From: Synechococcaceae bacterium WB8_1B_136
Lineage (GTDB): Bacteria > Cyanobacteriota > Cyanobacteriia > PCC-6307 > Cyanobiaceae
Assembly (NCBI GenBank): GCA_010029175.1
Contig: RGNC01000008.1
Span: forward strand, 1 to 23,849
Length of the DNA stretch: 23,849 bases
Direction of reading: 5' to 3'
Shown here piece after piece: positions 7,077 through 14,855 of the stretch. Positions within the stretch are counted from its first letter, which is position 1. The number at the start of each line of letters is the position of its first letter. Under the pieces are notes generated by a model. That model did no database searches. It was not told the DNA's origin and was given only the letters and a program-made list of their open reading frames with translations. A program made the translations under genes and the position numbers.

Positions 7077-9239
7077 CTACGCGCCGGTGACCAGCCAGCG
7101 GCCAGCGGCGGCCAGCACCAGAGCCAGGGCCGAGGCCCCCAGCCAGGCCACACGACTGCTCTGGAGCAGCCGGCGCAAGAGCACCACGCTGGCCACCAGG
7201 CCCACCAGCACCGCCGCGCTCTGGCAGAAGGCGATCACGTGAAGATCGGCACGCCAGGCCGGCAGCGTGGCGGCCCAGCTGGCCCCCACCAGCGGCGCCA
7301 GACTCACCGGCAGCAGGGCGCCCGCCTCGGCCATGCCGGTGGGCAGGTGGCGCGCCAGCAGCAACGCCCACACCAGGGGCAACAGGCCATAGAGACTGCG
7401 CCGCAGCCGCGGGGCGGAGAAGAACGGCCGGGCCAGCAGAAACAGGGCCGAGGGGATCGCCAGGGCCAGAGCGGCAAAGGCCAGCCGCGGCAGCAGTGGC
7501 CCCTGCACCAGGGTTTCAGGAGACAGGGGACACCAGCCCAGCAGCCGATGCCAGTGGTGCAGGCAGAGATCGCCCGCCAGCACAAGCAGCAGGCCGGGTT
7601 CGCCCACCGGTGGATCCATCTCCCGCTGCAGATCGGCGGCGGGGGGCCGCAGGGCCAGCTGCACGGAGCGATGGGGGCAGGCCTGGGCGCAGGTGAGGCA
7701 GAGCACGCAGTTGCGGTTGTCGCTGAGATGGGCGGGATGGGTGCCAAGCGGACAGCCCGCCGTGGCCATGCCTTCACCATCGGCCGGGCCGCCCTTGAAG
7801 CAGGCATAGGTGCTGCAACTGCCGCTGCAGGTGCCCACCTGGGCCCGCAACTCCAGGATCGAGAGCTTGGCGAACAGACCGTTCATGCCCCCCACCGGAC
7901 AGAGGTAGCGGCACCAAAACCGTTTCTCAAAGCGCAGGGAGCCAACCACAGCGCCAGCCGTGATCAACAGCAGCAGGCAGCTGCTCAGCCAAGCGGTGTT
8001 CTGCAGATTCCAGACCTCCTCCCACAGCAGGATCGCGGCGAAGCCGGCGGCCAGCAGCGGTGAGGCCCAGTCGTCGCTGTTGCCGCGGGGCCAGCGGGCC
8101 GGTTGCCAGCCCATGCGTCTGGCCAGGCGCTGGCTGATCTCGCCCCACACCATGAACGGACAGAACGAACACCACAGACGGCCCACCAGCGGGAAACCCA
8201 GCAGGATCAGCGGCCACCACCAGGCCCAGAACAGGTTGAGGGCGCCGTTATGGGCGCGGTCCTGCGGGCCCGCCCAGAGCCAGATGTTCACCAACACGAA
8301 CACCCAGCTCACCAGCCCGAACAGCAGGCCGTTCCAGAGCCAAGGGGCCCGCATCCACTCCCGCAGCTGCGGCTTCCAGCGCCAGATGTCGAAGCGAAGG
8401 CGCTGTTGCCGCGGCGAGGTCCAGAACACATCCTCCGGCAGGGCCGCGGGCAGCGGAGCCGCGGCGGCGCCGGCCGCGCCGTTGTCCTGTTCCTGCTGAC
8501 GCCGCACCTGCTGCAGGGCGCGGTAGATCAGCACCTCCAGCTCCCGCAGGTTGTTGGGGAAGTCGTAGCTCTGCAGCCGCTTCACCACCGCCTCAGGCAC
8601 CTCCGGCGGCCGCTCCCAGCCCAGCTTGCGGCTGCGCTGGCGAACGCCGTAGCGCAGCCATTCACCCAGGTCCTGGCGCCGCACCCGCAACGGCGGCACA
8701 CGGATCAGGGTGCAGGCCCGGTCGAAGGCGGGCATCGCCGCCTCCGCGGTGAAAAACACCCGCCCGAGAAAGATCCGCTCTGCCTGGTCTGCGGCGGCAC
8801 CCAGACCACGCGGCTGCCAGCGCCCGGTGCGGGCCAGCTCCAGCAGGGCGGGTTGCAGCGCCTCGGGCACCTGGTCGAGCTTGTCGATCAGCAGGGACCC
8901 CGCAGCAAGCACCTCCAGCAGGGGGGCGCTGCCCTCCCCGGCCAGCGGGGCGAACAGGTCCGAGCCATCGGGTCGCAGCAGGGCCCCGTCGAGCCGGACC
9001 ATCAGCCGCTGCCGATCGGGAGAGCCGAAGTGAATCAAGGCCGCGATGTTGTCCTTTTCGAGGCCCGGCTCTCCGGAGATCAGCACCGGCCGGCGCTGGC
9101 CATCGCCCGAGGCCTGGCGCACCGCCTCCCGCAGTGCCTTGGCGTAGCGGCTGTTGCCCACCACCCCGCGGCGACTGCGGCCCACCAGGTAGGGAGCCAG
9201 CCGCAGCAGATCCGGCTGGGACTCCAGCTGTTGCGACAC
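7077..9239 (-). CDS. Degenerate NtrC-type AAA+ domain fused to membrane polyferredoxin
   Basis: About 720 residues. The N-terminal third looks like a sigma-54-activator AAA+ domain: a VGNSRYAKALREAV opening, a Walker A-like GEPGLEKDN (about residues 56-64), a Walker B-like SLLIDKLDQVP, and a closing YDFPNNLRELEVLIYRA that mirrors the family's WPGNVRELE segment. The Walker A lacks GK[ST], Walker B lacks the usual glutamate, and no GAFTGA loop is present. The remainder is a NapH/NosR-like membrane iron-sulfur protein with about eight hydrophobic spans, WCSFCPF and CRYLCPVGG motifs, and a canonical CVLCLTCAQACP 4Fe-4S site. It probably moves electrons at the membrane. The GTG at 9239 is preferred; the frame extends to ATG 9335, but those 32 residues look non-coding and overlap the divergent gene. 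Confidence 0.85.
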   Translation of the reverse strand: MSQQLESQPDLLRLAPYLVGRSRRGVVGNSRYAKALREAVRQASGDGQRRPVLISGEPGLEKDNIAALIHFGSPDRQRLMVRLDGALLRPDGSDLFAPLAGEGSAPLLEVLAAGSLLIDKLDQVPEALQPALLELARTGRWQPRGLGAAADQAERIFLGRVFFTAEAAMPAFDRACTLIRVPPLRVRRQDLGEWLRYGVRQRSRKLGWERPPEVPEAVVKRLQSYDFPNNLRELEVLIYRALQQVRRQQEQDNGAAGAAAAPLPAALPEDVFWTSPRQQRLRFDIWRWKPQLREWMRAPWLWNGLLFGLVSWVFVLVNIWLWAGPQDRAHNGALNLFWAWWWPLILLGFPLVGRLWCSFCPFMVWGEISQRLARRMGWQPARWPRGNSDDWASPLLAAGFAAILLWEEVWNLQNTAWLSSCLLLLITAGAVVGSLRFEKRFWCRYLCPVGGMNGLFAKLSILELRAQVGTCSGSCSTYACFKGGPADGEGMATAGCPLGTHPAHLSDNRNCVLCLTCAQACPHRSVQLALRPPAADLQREMDPPVGEPGLLLVLAGDLCLHHWHRLLGWCPLSPETLVQGPLLPRLAFAALALAIPSALFLLARPFFSAPRLRRSLYGLLPLVWALLLARHLPTGMAEAGALLPVSLAPLVGASWAATLPAWRADLHVIAFCQSAAVLVGLVASVVLLRRLLQSSRVAWLGASALALVLAAAGRWLVTGA

Positions 9240-9324
9240 GCGGCACGGGCAACTGCCCCCATTGTGTGGCCGTTGAAGCCGATGATGGCTGCCGCAGAAC
9301 GCCAGCTTCGATCCCAGCCACGCC

Positions 9325-9906
9325 ATGGCCCTCACGCTCTACGGCGGCGCCCGCAGCCGCGCCTCGATGCCCCGCTGGTACATGGAGGAGAAGGGGATCC
9401 CCTATCGCTTCCAGCTGCTCGACATGGAGGCCGGGGAGCACCGCGCAGAGCCCTTCACCAGCATCAACCCCTTCGGCAAGGTGCCGGCCCTGGTGGAGGA
9501 AGACCCAGCCCTCCCCGGCGGGCGCCTGCAGCTGTTTGAGAGCGGCGCCATCCTGCTCTACCTGGCTGAGCGCTACGGCGATGAGTGCCGCACCCCCTGG
9601 GAGCGGGGGCTGGCGCAGCAGTGGGTGCTGTTTGCCAACGCCACCCTGGCCACTGCCCTGTTTGTGCCCTCCAGCCGGGAACGGGAGTTCCCGCGCCTGA
9701 TGGGGAGCCTCGATCAGCTGTTGGAGGGCGGCAGGCCGCTGATCGGTGAGGTCTGGGGCGTCGCCGACTGTGCCGTGAACGCCTACCTGGCCTATCTGCC
9801 GATCTTCTTCCCCCAACTGGATCTCTCCCCCTTCCCGAACGTGCAGGCCACCATCGCCGCCACCCAGGCCAGGGCGGCCTACCAGCAGGCGATGGGCCAG
9901 CGGTGA
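9325..9906 (+). CDS. Glutathione S-transferase family protein
   Basis: A 193-residue protein with the two-domain GST layout. The thioredoxin-like N-terminal domain contains LTLYGGARSRASMPRWYMEE, INPFGKVPALVEE (cis-proline loop) and the glutathione-binding LFESGAILLYLAERYG. The all-helical C-terminal domain contains the conserved-type GEVWGVADCAVNAYLAYLP. It likely conjugates or reduces small electrophiles with glutathione in the cytosol; the substrate is unknown. The first active-site loop has serine and arginine (GARSRAS) rather than an obvious catalytic cysteine. Its TGA overlaps the next gene's GTG (GTGA), implying coupling to the PdeM-type phosphoesterase. It is divergent from the polyferredoxin gene across 85 nt. 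I see no strong ribosome binding site. Confidence 0.9.
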   Translation: MALTLYGGARSRASMPRWYMEEKGIPYRFQLLDMEAGEHRAEPFTSINPFGKVPALVEEDPALPGGRLQLFESGAILLYLAERYGDECRTPWERGLAQQWVLFANATLATALFVPSSREREFPRLMGSLDQLLEGGRPLIGEVWGVADCAVNAYLAYLPIFFPQLDLSPFPNVQATIAATQARAAYQQAMGQR

Positions 9907-10550
9907 AACCCCTGCTCTGGCAGGGCCATCGGCTGGAGCTGCTGGCCGAACGTGCCCTCTGGGATCCGAAGCAGGCTCTGCTGATGCTGGCGGATCTTCA
10001 CCTGGGGAAGGCCGAGAGCTTCCAGGCCCAGGGCATTGCCCTGCCCAGCGATGGCGACGCCGCCAACCTCAACCGGCTGTTGGATCTGGCCCACCGCCTC
10101 CAGCCCCGGGAGGTGGTGGTGTTGGGCGACCTGATCCACAGCCGCCTGGGCCTCACCGCCGAACTGCGGGCCAAGCTGGCCGCCCTTCCGGAATTGCTTG
10201 GCTGTCCGCTGACCCTCGTGGCAGGCAACCACGACCGGGGCTGCTGGCTCGAAGGGTTGCGCCCATGGCCCTCCCAGCGGCGGGGGCCCCTGTGGCTGAG
10301 CCATGAGCCCGAGCGGGTCGATGCGCAGGCACAGCTGAATGTGTGTGGCCATCTGCATCCCGTGGCCCTGCTGGGCCAGGGAGGGGATCGGTTGCGGCTG
10401 CCCTGTTTCGCCCTCGACACCAGCGCCCGGCAGCTGCAGCTGCCCGCCTTCGGAGAGCTCACCGGCGGCCATCCCACCCCGCCACGGCTGCGCCGCTGGG
10501 TGATTGCCGACAGCAGCGTGTTGGAACTGCAGGGGTCGGCCCGGGGGTAG
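9903..10550 (+). CDS. pdeM: DNA ligase-associated metallophosphoesterase (PdeM type)
   Basis: A 215-residue calcineurin-like phosphoesterase. The metal-binding motifs appear in order: LADLHLGKAESF (DxH), VVLGDLIHSRLG (GDxxH), VAGNHDRG (GNHD), LSHEPE, and NVCGHLHPVA (GHxH). The LHLGK-ESF arrangement and length match what I remember of the ligase-associated family (TIGR04123, PdeM), a predicted DNA-repair nuclease or phosphodiesterase that normally sits beside the ligase, the Lhr-type helicase and a beta-lactamase-fold exonuclease. Here it starts with GTG overlapping the GST stop and lies about 6.2 kb from the helicase, so the module is split but still on one strand and in the same region. The exonuclease is not in this window and may lie upstream of position 1. 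Confidence 0.88.
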   Translation: MKPLLWQGHRLELLAERALWDPKQALLMLADLHLGKAESFQAQGIALPSDGDAANLNRLLDLAHRLQPREVVVLGDLIHSRLGLTAELRAKLAALPELLGCPLTLVAGNHDRGCWLEGLRPWPSQRRGPLWLSHEPERVDAQAQLNVCGHLHPVALLGQGGDRLRLPCFALDTSARQLQLPAFGELTGGHPTPPRLRRWVIADSSVLELQGSARG

Positions 10551-10571
10551 CGCCCGGGAGCCCCCGTAGAT

Positions 10572-12059
10572 TTGGGCCACGCCGTTACCCGGCCCCAGAC
10601 CCTGGATCCCGCCACCTCACCACCGCTCTCCAGCCCGGCGGCCGACCCGCGCCCCCAGTGGCGCCGCAAGCGCTGGCTCACCATCGGGGTGCCCCTTGGG
10701 TTGCTGGCCTTTCTGGTGGCCATCGCCCCGCCCTTGCCGGAGCACCGCGCCACGGGCCGCAGCACGCTGGCAGCCGCCACGGAGGAGGCCTTCCGCTACC
10801 TGCCGGACGACCAGGTGTTCGCCCTGGATTTTGATCCCCGCAAGGTGCGTCTGGATCTGCTGGAGGGCTGGGATCGCGAGCAGGAGGCCTACAACGACAG
10901 CTCGGCCCTGGCCTACATCTCCGGGCCGATGTACGAGCGGCATGTGAACAACAGCGGCCAGGAAATCACCGTTCCCCTTGGCGATATCAAGTTGGGCGAG
11001 CGGGTGTGGCGTGGCCGCAACCGCACCGCCGCCCGCCAGCGAGCCTTTGTGGGCATTCGCCACGACGGCCGCGTCGATTTCGGCTACGGCGAGCTCACTC
11101 CCCAGCGGGCTGCGGAGTACGACAGCTTCATCGGTGGTCTGCACAGCATCTACAACGATCTCGAAAGCCCTCCGCCCGAATACCGAGGTGCCTACAGCAT
11201 TTCGATGGGGCAGCAGATCCGCTATTTCCTGCCACGGATCCGGATGGTGATCGGCCTTCGCGGCGACGGCCGCCTGGAGGTGCTGATGAGCCGGGATGGC
11301 CTCACCCTGGAGCAGACCAAGGCCCTGGCGCGGGACCGGGGGCTGCGGGCGGCCTACCTGCCCGACCATGCCTCCAAGAGTCGCTTCATCATTCCAGGGC
11401 GGAAGGGGTTCAGCGAGGAGGACGCCAACTGGATCAGCGGCGGCGCCACCAGCTTCGTGCACGTTCCCTACATGCTGCGGCTCACCCAGAGGGCCATGCC
11501 GTTGCAGGGGAACCTGCTGTCCAGCCTCACGCCACGGCTGGGACCCCAGAGCTGCGGCAACCCCCTGCAATGTGGCCAGACCCTGGGGGGGCAGATCCTC
11601 GACCGGGCGTTGGCCGGCTTCAACCGCCTGATGGAGGAGGGCGTTGAGCCCGTGGCACGCCTGATCTGGGCACCGAAGGGGCCCAAGGATCCGAACCGCA
11701 ACACCGCGCGCTCACCGCTGCGGGAGCCTCCCATCACCGCCGATCCCATGGCCCTGCGCCAGCTGCAGGAGAGCGCCGCGTCCAGTCGAGACAGCCTGAA
11801 GGAGAGCCCCCTTGCCCCCGACCTGCCGCCGCCGCTGCTGCTGCTGCAGGGCCAGAACCTACCGGCCAATCCGGAAGCCACCACGGCTAGTCCAGCCCTG
11901 GTGCCCGCAGCACCGGCAGGCGATGCCGTCAGCCCCAGCGAGGTGGACAGCGCCACCGGAGCGGCCCCCAGCCAGGCCCCTCCCCAGGCCGCGCCCAGGG
12001 AGGGCAATGCCGGCATGCAACCGGCACCACCGGTGCTGCCGCCACCGCCCCTGCCCTGA
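10572..12059 (+). CDS. Conserved-looking membrane-anchored protein of unknown function
   Basis: A 495-residue protein I do not recognise. It has one N-terminal transmembrane segment (about residues 36-52, after an RRKRW basic anchor), so most of it should lie outside the cytoplasm. A structured middle follows (about 60-375), including a stretch with YLPDDQVFALDFDPRK and a strand-rich part around RMVIGLRGDGRLEVLMSRDG. The tail (about 400-495) is Pro/Ala/Ser-rich, low in complexity, and ends in consecutive prolines. The start is TTG at 10572 with GGGAG at 10556-10560; no ATG occurs before the membrane segment. It starts 21 nt after pdeM. No catalytic motif is evident. Confidence 0.75.
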   Translation: MGHAVTRPQTLDPATSPPLSSPAADPRPQWRRKRWLTIGVPLGLLAFLVAIAPPLPEHRATGRSTLAAATEEAFRYLPDDQVFALDFDPRKVRLDLLEGWDREQEAYNDSSALAYISGPMYERHVNNSGQEITVPLGDIKLGERVWRGRNRTAARQRAFVGIRHDGRVDFGYGELTPQRAAEYDSFIGGLHSIYNDLESPPPEYRGAYSISMGQQIRYFLPRIRMVIGLRGDGRLEVLMSRDGLTLEQTKALARDRGLRAAYLPDHASKSRFIIPGRKGFSEEDANWISGGATSFVHVPYMLRLTQRAMPLQGNLLSSLTPRLGPQSCGNPLQCGQTLGGQILDRALAGFNRLMEEGVEPVARLIWAPKGPKDPNRNTARSPLREPPITADPMALRQLQESAASSRDSLKESPLAPDLPPPLLLLQGQNLPANPEATTASPALVPAAPAGDAVSPSEVDSATGAAPSQAPPQAAPREGNAGMQPAPPVLPPPPLP

Positions 12060-12065
12060 AGGGAA

Positions 12066-12533
12066 TCAGCCTTCCGCCGCCAGGGCCCGCACCACATCGC
12101 CGCGGGTGAGCACACCCACCGGACGGTTCTGCTCATCCAGCACGAACAGGCGCTGGGTGCTGCGCTCATGCAGCTGCTTGGCGGCAGCGGGCAAGGGGGT
12201 GTCGCCCGCACAGGTGTGGGGATGCTGGCTCATCACCTCCCCCACGCTGCTGCCCAACACCTGATGCACCTGCTGATCCCACTGCAGCGGATTGCGCAGA
12301 TAGATCACCGCATCGAGGAGCAGCACATAGGGGCCGGCGTCAAAGCCGCTCTCGCGCACCATCAGGTCTTGTTCGGTGAGTTCGCCCACCAGCGCCCCGG
12401 AGGCATCCACCACCGGCAGGCCACTCACGTGGTGGTCGCTGATCAGCTGCACCGCCTCCTGCAGGGGCGTTTGCGTGCCGACGCTGAGCACCGGCGTGGT
12501 CATCACTTCAGAAACGCGCCGTTGGACAACCAT
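12066..12533 (-). CDS. Two-CBS-domain protein
   Basis: A 155-residue protein consisting of two CBS modules. The first spans about residues 5-60 (VSEVMTTPVLSV, then HHVSGLPVVDASGALVGELTE). The second spans about 92-150 (VGEVMSQHPHTC, then RSTQRLFVLDEQNRPVGVLTRGDVV). CBS pairs bind adenosine nucleotides and regulate partner proteins; some small cyanobacterial and plant forms regulate thioredoxins or redox enzymes, but nothing here identifies the partner. The ATG at 12533 is preferred because the first CBS motif starts soon after; ATGs at 12557 and 12590 are alternatives, the last overlapping the divergent gene's start. It converges on the upstream unknown gene with a 6-nt gap. Confidence 0.88.
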   Translation of the reverse strand: MVVQRRVSEVMTTPVLSVGTQTPLQEAVQLISDHHVSGLPVVDASGALVGELTEQDLMVRESGFDAGPYVLLLDAVIYLRNPLQWDQQVHQVLGSSVGEVMSQHPHTCAGDTPLPAAAKQLHERSTQRLFVLDEQNRPVGVLTRGDVVRALAAEG

Positions 12534-12588
12534 GGCCGGGATTGCTGCTGGCGACATTGTGACCCGCCGCGGAGTCGGAAGATGAGCC

Positions 12589-13149
12589 ATGCGCAGCCCT
12601 GAACCGCCGATGACGCCACCGGAGCCCCTGAGCCGTCGACTGGCGGATGCCCTCACCGTGGGGCGGGCGATCCTCGGCCTGCCGCTGATCCTGGCCCTCT
12701 CCAGCGGCGCGGCAGGACTGGCCTGGTGGATGCTGGCGCTGGGTGGTCTGAGCGATGCGGCCGATGGCTGGTTGGCCCGGCGGGCCGGCGGTGGTTCGGT
12801 GTGGGGGGCCCGGCTGGATCCCCTCACCGACAAGATCCTGATCCTGGCGCCGCTGCTGTGGCTGGGGTCGGAGCAGCTGCTGCCGCTGTGGGCCGTGTGG
12901 CTGCTGCTGGCGCGGGAGCTGCTGATCTCCGGCTGGCGTGCCGGCCAGGGCAGCGGCGGGCCGGCATCCTGGAGCGGCAAGGCGAAAACCATCCTCCAGT
13001 TCGCCTCCCTGCTGCTGCTGCTCTGGCCCAACAGCTGGGGTGGCGGACTGGTGGGGCTGCTGCACCGCTGCGGCTTCTGGCTGTTCTGGCCCTCACTGCT
13101 GCTTGCGCTGAGCTCCGCCCTGGGCTACGTGAGAGCCGGACGGGAGTGA
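12589..13149 (+). CDS. CDP-alcohol phosphatidyltransferase (PgsA-like)
   Basis: A 186-residue integral membrane enzyme. The complete CDP-alcohol phosphotransferase signature D-x2-DG-x2-AR-x8-G-x3-D-x3-D is present at residues 56-81 (D56, D59, G60, A63, R64, G73, D77, D81). About five hydrophobic helices surround it. The family transfers a phosphatidyl group from CDP-diacylglycerol to an alcohol. The size and absence of extra domains suit phosphatidylglycerophosphate synthase, which would feed synthesis of phosphatidylglycerol, a lipid needed by cyanobacterial photosystems. Cardiolipin or another alcohol acceptor cannot be excluded. The ATG at 12589 is used; ATG 12610 is also possible. It is divergent from the CBS gene and converges with the epimerase across 3 nt. 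Confidence 0.88.
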   Translation: MRSPEPPMTPPEPLSRRLADALTVGRAILGLPLILALSSGAAGLAWWMLALGGLSDAADGWLARRAGGGSVWGARLDPLTDKILILAPLLWLGSEQLLPLWAVWLLLARELLISGWRAGQGSGGPASWSGKAKTILQFASLLLLLWPNSWGGGLVGLLHRCGFWLFWPSLLLALSSALGYVRAGRE

Positions 13150-13152
13150 GCT

Positions 13153-14100
13153 TCAGCCGGCCAGCAGTGCCGCATCGCCGCTGAAATCGGGGCTGGTGGG
13201 CATCCGCTTGGCGTAGTCGTTGGCATAGCTGTCGGCCAGGGCACGCTCCACGTCGTAGGCGGGAGTCCAGGCCAGCTCCCGCTGCACCCGGTGGATGTCG
13301 GTGAGGAAGTGGGCGAGCCGCAGGGGGAAGGCCTTGCGGGCTTTCTTGTCGAGCCCTGCGGGATCGAAACTGCGGATCTCGATGCCAGCCGGATCCTTGC
13401 CCGCCGCCCGGGCGGCGGCATCCACCAGCCCCCTGAAGGTGATGCCCTGGGCAGCGCTGCAGTTGTAGATGCGGTTGGCGGCGGCATCCACGCCGATGCA
13501 GCGCACCATGGCTGTAGCCAGGTCGTTCACGTGGCCCAGCTGGGTGATGGTGCTGCCATCGCCGGGCAGGGGCACCGGCCGGCCATGGACGATGCGATCA
13601 AAGAACCAACTCTCCACGGGGTTGTAGTTGCCCGCGCCCACGATGTAGGTGGGACGAAAGCTGGTGAAGGGAATCAACTCAGCCTGCAGCCAGGCCTCCG
13701 TGTCGAGCTTGCCGGCATGGCGACTCTGGGGATCGGTGGGGGAGTCCTCATGGAGGGGCCAGAGCTCGCTGTCGGCGTACACACCAGCGGAACTCACATA
13801 CACGAAACGGTGCGAGGGGGGACCCGTGCGTTCCAGCACCGAGCGGCTGTCCTCGAGGCTGCGGCCGGAACTGTCCACGATCACGTCGAAGCGCCGGCCC
13901 TCCAGCGCCGCCAGGCCCTCAGCCGTGCCGCGATCCCCCCTGAGATGCTCCACGCCGGCGGGCACGGGGTTCTGGCCGCGGGTGAACAGGGTGAGCGCAT
14001 GGCCCTCGGCCAGCAGCTCAGCCACCAGGGGCTTTCCCACGAAGCGGGTGCCGCCCATCACCAGAATCTTCACGCCGTCGCCCAGGGAACTGGGCGCCAT
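13153..14100 (-). CDS. NAD-dependent epimerase/dehydratase-fold protein, CSP41-like
   Basis: A 315-residue atypical short-chain dehydrogenase fold. The dinucleotide-binding motif near the N-terminus is GGTRFVG, followed by LFTRGQNP, VIVDSSGR, YVSSAGVY, SFRPTYIVGAGNYNP and VNDLATAM. The canonical YxxxK catalytic pair is missing (the region reads HAGKLDTEAW). That is typical of the CSP41 group, the chloroplast stem-loop RNA-binding proteins and their cyanobacterial relatives, so an RNA-related or structural role is as likely as sugar epimerisation. A GTG at 14073 (VKILVMGG) may be the true start, because many relatives begin with that strand. It is divergent from the coq4-like gene across 62 nt. 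Confidence 0.85.
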   Translation of the reverse strand: MAPSSLGDGVKILVMGGTRFVGKPLVAELLAEGHALTLFTRGQNPVPAGVEHLRGDRGTAEGLAALEGRRFDVIVDSSGRSLEDSRSVLERTGPPSHRFVYVSSAGVYADSELWPLHEDSPTDPQSRHAGKLDTEAWLQAELIPFTSFRPTYIVGAGNYNPVESWFFDRIVHGRPVPLPGDGSTITQLGHVNDLATAMVRCIGVDAAANRIYNCSAAQGITFRGLVDAAARAAGKDPAGIEIRSFDPAGLDKKARKAFPLRLAHFLTDIHRVQRELAWTPAYDVERALADSYANDYAKRMPTSPDFSGDAALLAG

Positions 14101-14162
14101 TCAAGCCGCTGGCACCGCGCCGCTGGCGCCCCACACTGAACTGCCATCCCACGGCTGAAGCC

Positions 14163-14855
14163 ATGGCCCGTTTCGGCGAGGTGCTGCGGTCCCTCAACAA
14201 CCTCAAGCTGTTGGCGGCAATCGGCCGCAGCGGCGGCGATCTGGCCAATGTGGCCGACCTGGTGGACAACTTCCTCGACAGCCCGCAGATGGCGGACTGC
14301 GTGCGCCGCTTCCGGGCGGTGCCCGGCGGCGCCAGCTTGATGGACAGCCGCTACCCACCCCTGCAACCGAACCTGGAGCAGCTGCTTCAACTGCCCCCGG
14401 GCAGCCTCGGCCACCGCTACGCCAGCCTGATCCGCCAACTGGGCTACGACCCCGAATTCTTCCGGCCCCGCCCCACCGACACCGAGGCCCGCTGGCTCAC
14501 CCAGCGCATCGCCACAACCCACGACATCCATCACGTGATCAGCGGATTCGGAACCGCACCGGAGGGGGAGAGCGGTGTGCTGGCCATCACGGCAGCCCAG
14601 ATCGGTTTCCCCGCCTATGTGTTGCTCACCAGCGCCAGTCAGCTGGCCGCCTTTCGCCTGCAGAGCGAACGGTTTGAAGGCCTGAGCCGCGCCGTGGTCC
14701 ACGGCATGGCCATGGCCCGTGGGGCGCAGTGCCTGGCGGCCGTGCGCTGGGAGGAGGGCTGGGAGCGGCCGATCAGCGACTGGCGAGCCCACCTGGGCAT
14801 CGCCGATCCCGCCGATCAGGAGCCCTACGGCCTGGCGCAGCAGCTGGCGCCATGA
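14163..14855 (+). CDS. Coq4-like protein with intact HDxxH-x11-E site
   Basis: A 230-residue all-helical protein matching Coq4. The metal-ligand signature HDxxH-x11-E is complete (H120, D121, H124, E136). In eukaryotes Coq4 acts in ubiquinone synthesis, with recent work assigning it to oxidative C1 decarboxylation of the quinone ring. Cyanobacteria make plastoquinone rather than ubiquinone, so a role in quinone or ring-lipid metabolism is a guess. The N-terminal part (LNNLKLLAAI, then VADLVDNFLDSPQM) and the middle (LGHRYASLIRQLGYDPEFF) fit the family. The TGA overlaps the next ATG (ATGA), suggesting coupling to the Trp-rich/hisA frame. I have not assigned a gene symbol because orthology to COQ4 is unproven. 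Confidence 0.85.
   Translation: MARFGEVLRSLNNLKLLAAIGRSGGDLANVADLVDNFLDSPQMADCVRRFRAVPGGASLMDSRYPPLQPNLEQLLQLPPGSLGHRYASLIRQLGYDPEFFRPRPTDTEARWLTQRIATTHDIHHVISGFGTAPEGESGVLAITAAQIGFPAYVLLTSASQLAAFRLQSERFEGLSRAVVHGMAMARGAQCLAAVRWEEGWERPISDWRAHLGIADPADQEPYGLAQQLAP

Noticed and set aside
8400..9239. Calling the AAA+ region a working sigma-54 transcription activator
   Set aside because: GAFTGA is absent, Walker A and B are degenerate, there is no DNA-binding domain, and the C-terminus is a membrane ferredoxin.
9240..9335. Extending the polyferredoxin gene to the ATG at 9335
   Set aside because: The extra 32 residues look non-coding and would overlap the start of the divergent GST gene.
8103..9539. 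Long plus-strand open frame across the AAA-polyferredoxin gene
   Set aside because: Composition is Gln/His/Arg/Pro-rich shadow sequence; the minus strand carries the iron-sulfur and AAA motifs.
10542..10566. CGGGGG / CCCCCG stem around the pdeM stop as a terminator
   Set aside because: The stem is only 6 bp with a 13-nt loop and no T-tract; GC-rich DNA gives such matches often.
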